The notes under the pieces: model-generated
Seen by the model: the letters and a program-made list of their open reading frames with translations, nothing else
Databases searched by the model: none
What the model was told of the DNA's origin: nothing
In this document: positions 6,301-7,277 of the stretch, piece by piece
How the letters are laid out: each line of letters begins with the position of its first letter
Position numbering within the stretch: position 1 is the stretch's first letter
Assembly: GCA_035652095.1 (NCBI GenBank)
Contig: DASREM010000008.1
Coordinates: forward strand, 1-7,277
Direction: 5' to 3'
DNA length: 7,277 nucleotides
Source of the DNA: DASREM01 sp035652095
GTDB lineage: Bacteria > Acidobacteriota > Terriglobia > Terriglobales > Acidobacteriaceae
Made by a program: the position numbers and the translations under genes

Positions 6301-7101
6301 ATGGCGAACCTCAGTTTCGGCGAAAAGCGGAATCTCGAAAAGTTCCTGCAGATGGGGAGCGGCTATGTGCTGGACTTCTCGAACCGCACCTTTCAGGAGT
6401 TCGTCTTCGGCAGCACTGGCTTGGACATTGACAACGAGCACATTGGCGGCCTCGGTTCGAAAGCGAATCGTCTGCGTCACTTCTGGTCGCACCAGCCGGA
6501 TCATGTCGTCGGCAAGCTGCTGAAGGACTTGGTCGAATACCACGACGCCGAAAAGGATTCGGCATTGTTGGAGAAGTGCCGGGAAATCGCGGAACGCCTA
6601 TTGCAATCCGCCCCCGTCCAGGACACGGAAGTCATCTCGGTTCTCTCCCAGCGCGAGGAATTCGAGCGGCTGGCGAAGGGTGTCTTGGAATCAATCAACA
6701 AGAATGACCCGGAATCCGGCCTGGATCGGCTTCATACGTTTGCGATGAAGTTCACGCGCTCACTGTGCGAAAAGCATGGCATTCCAGTACAGCGCGATAA
6801 GCCGCTGCACAGTCTCTTTGGGGAGTATGTGAAGAAGCTTAAGGAACTGAAGCTGGTCGAGTCGCCAATGACGGAGCGCATCTTGAAGTCGTCCATCTCA
6901 ATCCTCGATGCTTTCAACGATGTTCGAAACAACAAGAGCCTTGCGCACGACAATGAGGTCCTGAACCGCAACGAGAGCCTGCTGATTTTGAACCATGTCA
7001 CCAGCGCCATCCGGTTCATTTGGGCGCTGGAGCAGTCGATCTCAGAGTCCCACTCGGGAGCTGCCGCGGCACAGCCGGAAACGGACGATATACCATTCTA
7101 A
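6301..7101 (+). CDS. Abortive-infection family protein (Abi_C / HEPN-like)
   Basis: This is a 266-residue two-part protein. The N-terminal domain (about 1-85) reads GYVLDFSNRTFQEFV, then SKANRLRHFW and VVGKLLKDLVEY, a pattern seen in AbiJ-like N-terminal domains. The C-terminal part (about 120-250) matches the Abi_C domain of abortive infection proteins: LERL-type helix, HGIPVQ, LHSLFGEYVKKLKEL and ILDAFNDVRNNKSLAHDN. The last stretch contains R209-N210 ... H216, an R-N-x5-H pattern matching the HEPN ribonuclease motif (Rx4-6H, polar residue after R). The likely role is a cytoplasmic growth-arresting RNase or RNA-binding effector in phage defence. The acidic tail ends ETDDIPF. The ATG has only a weak binding site; TAAAAT at 6282-6287 could be a -10, but no -35 fits. 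The gene starts 54 bases after the methylase on the same strand, so co-transcription is also possible. It looks intact. Confidence 0.8.
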   Translation: MANLSFGEKRNLEKFLQMGSGYVLDFSNRTFQEFVFGSTGLDIDNEHIGGLGSKANRLRHFWSHQPDHVVGKLLKDLVEYHDAEKDSALLEKCREIAERLLQSAPVQDTEVISVLSQREEFERLAKGVLESINKNDPESGLDRLHTFAMKFTRSLCEKHGIPVQRDKPLHSLFGEYVKKLKELKLVESPMTERILKSSISILDAFNDVRNNKSLAHDNEVLNRNESLLILNHVTSAIRFIWALEQSISESHSGAAAAQPETDDIPF

Positions 7102-7146
7102 CTGGCCGGGGCCGCCCCCACGAGCCCGACAGGGACACGGGTGATG

Positions 7147-7277
7147 TCACGCGGCTTGTGTAAAAACCTTGAGGGTGCGGTTTTTCCATTCCAGGTTGAA
7201 GCGCTGGAAGATGGAGTAGATGATTCGGTCCACGCTGTTTACGTTCACAAAGCACACCATGGGCCGGGTACGCCGCC
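7147..7277 (-). CDS. C-terminal end of an unidentified protein entering from the right edge
   Basis: The minus-strand frame from the window edge (first whole codon 7275-7273) to TGA at 7149-7147 encodes 42 residues: RRTRPMVCFVNVNSVDRIIY, then SIFQRFNLEWKNRTLKVFTQ and AA. The mix of hydrophobic and charged residues looks like a real folded domain, unlike the other two frames. It is convergent with the Abi gene, 45 bases from its stop. The ending is reminiscent of C-termini I have seen in transposase-like, multi-copy genes, but I cannot name a family from 42 residues. Confidence 0.55.
   Translation of the reverse strand, partial: RRTRPMVCFVNVNSVDRIIYSIFQRFNLEWKNRTLKVFTQAA
7162..7185 (+). terminator. 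Weak terminator-like inverted repeat after the Abi gene
   Basis: AAAAACC (7162-7168) and GGTTTTT (7179-7185) are perfect complements around a 10-nt loop. An A-rich arm and a T-rich arm could end transcription from either side of this convergent pair. The stem has only two G-C pairs, and it lies inside the coding sequence of the minus-strand protein, so support is modest. Confidence 0.3.

Overview
The window looks like an accessory region of a GC-rich bacterial chromosome. The gene content (BBE-type flavoenzyme, tRNA-Pro with encoded CCA, large serine recombinase preceded by a tiny basic protein, hicBA, COG1743 methylase, Abi protein) reminds me of soil Acidobacteriota such as Solibacter or Bryobacter relatives. 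That placement is a recollection of family style, not something the sequence proves. Much of the region is decayed or rearranged, as expected of a defence or mobile island next to a tRNA gene.

Left part (1-1560): the 3' four-fifths of an FAD-linked oxidoreductase (BBE family) that has lost its N-terminal flavin-attachment region, followed by a leader with a perfect TATAAT box, a small palindrome and two 30-bp tandem repeats, leading into a tRNA-Pro(CGG) gene (1555-1631).

Middle part (1566-3274, minus strand): a serine-recombinase module points at the tRNA. A strong promoter (TTGACA-17-CATAAT) drives a 57-aa basic protein, which overlaps the recombinase gene by ATGA. The recombinase carries two frameshifts, and its last codons read antisense through the tRNA gene. 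This is the arrangement expected if an element integrated at the tRNA 3' end. No second copy of the tRNA end is visible here, so the far boundary of the element is unknown.

From 3275 to 3674 there is no convincing gene. At 3675-3753 there is a short, frameshifted, diverged copy of the first 24 codons of the DUF1156 methylase found further right.

Right part (3794-7101, plus strand): a compact defence-type cluster of hicB-hicA toxin-antitoxin (8-nt overlap), a COG1743/DUF1156 zinc-ribbon adenine methylase that appears to have lost its catalytic middle by an in-frame deletion, and an Abi_C/HEPN abortive-infection protein. The most interesting question is whether the shortened methylase still works as a SAM- or DNA-binding partner of the HEPN protein, or is simply a decaying relic. 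At the right edge the C-terminus of an unidentified minus-strand protein enters the window, convergent with the Abi gene.
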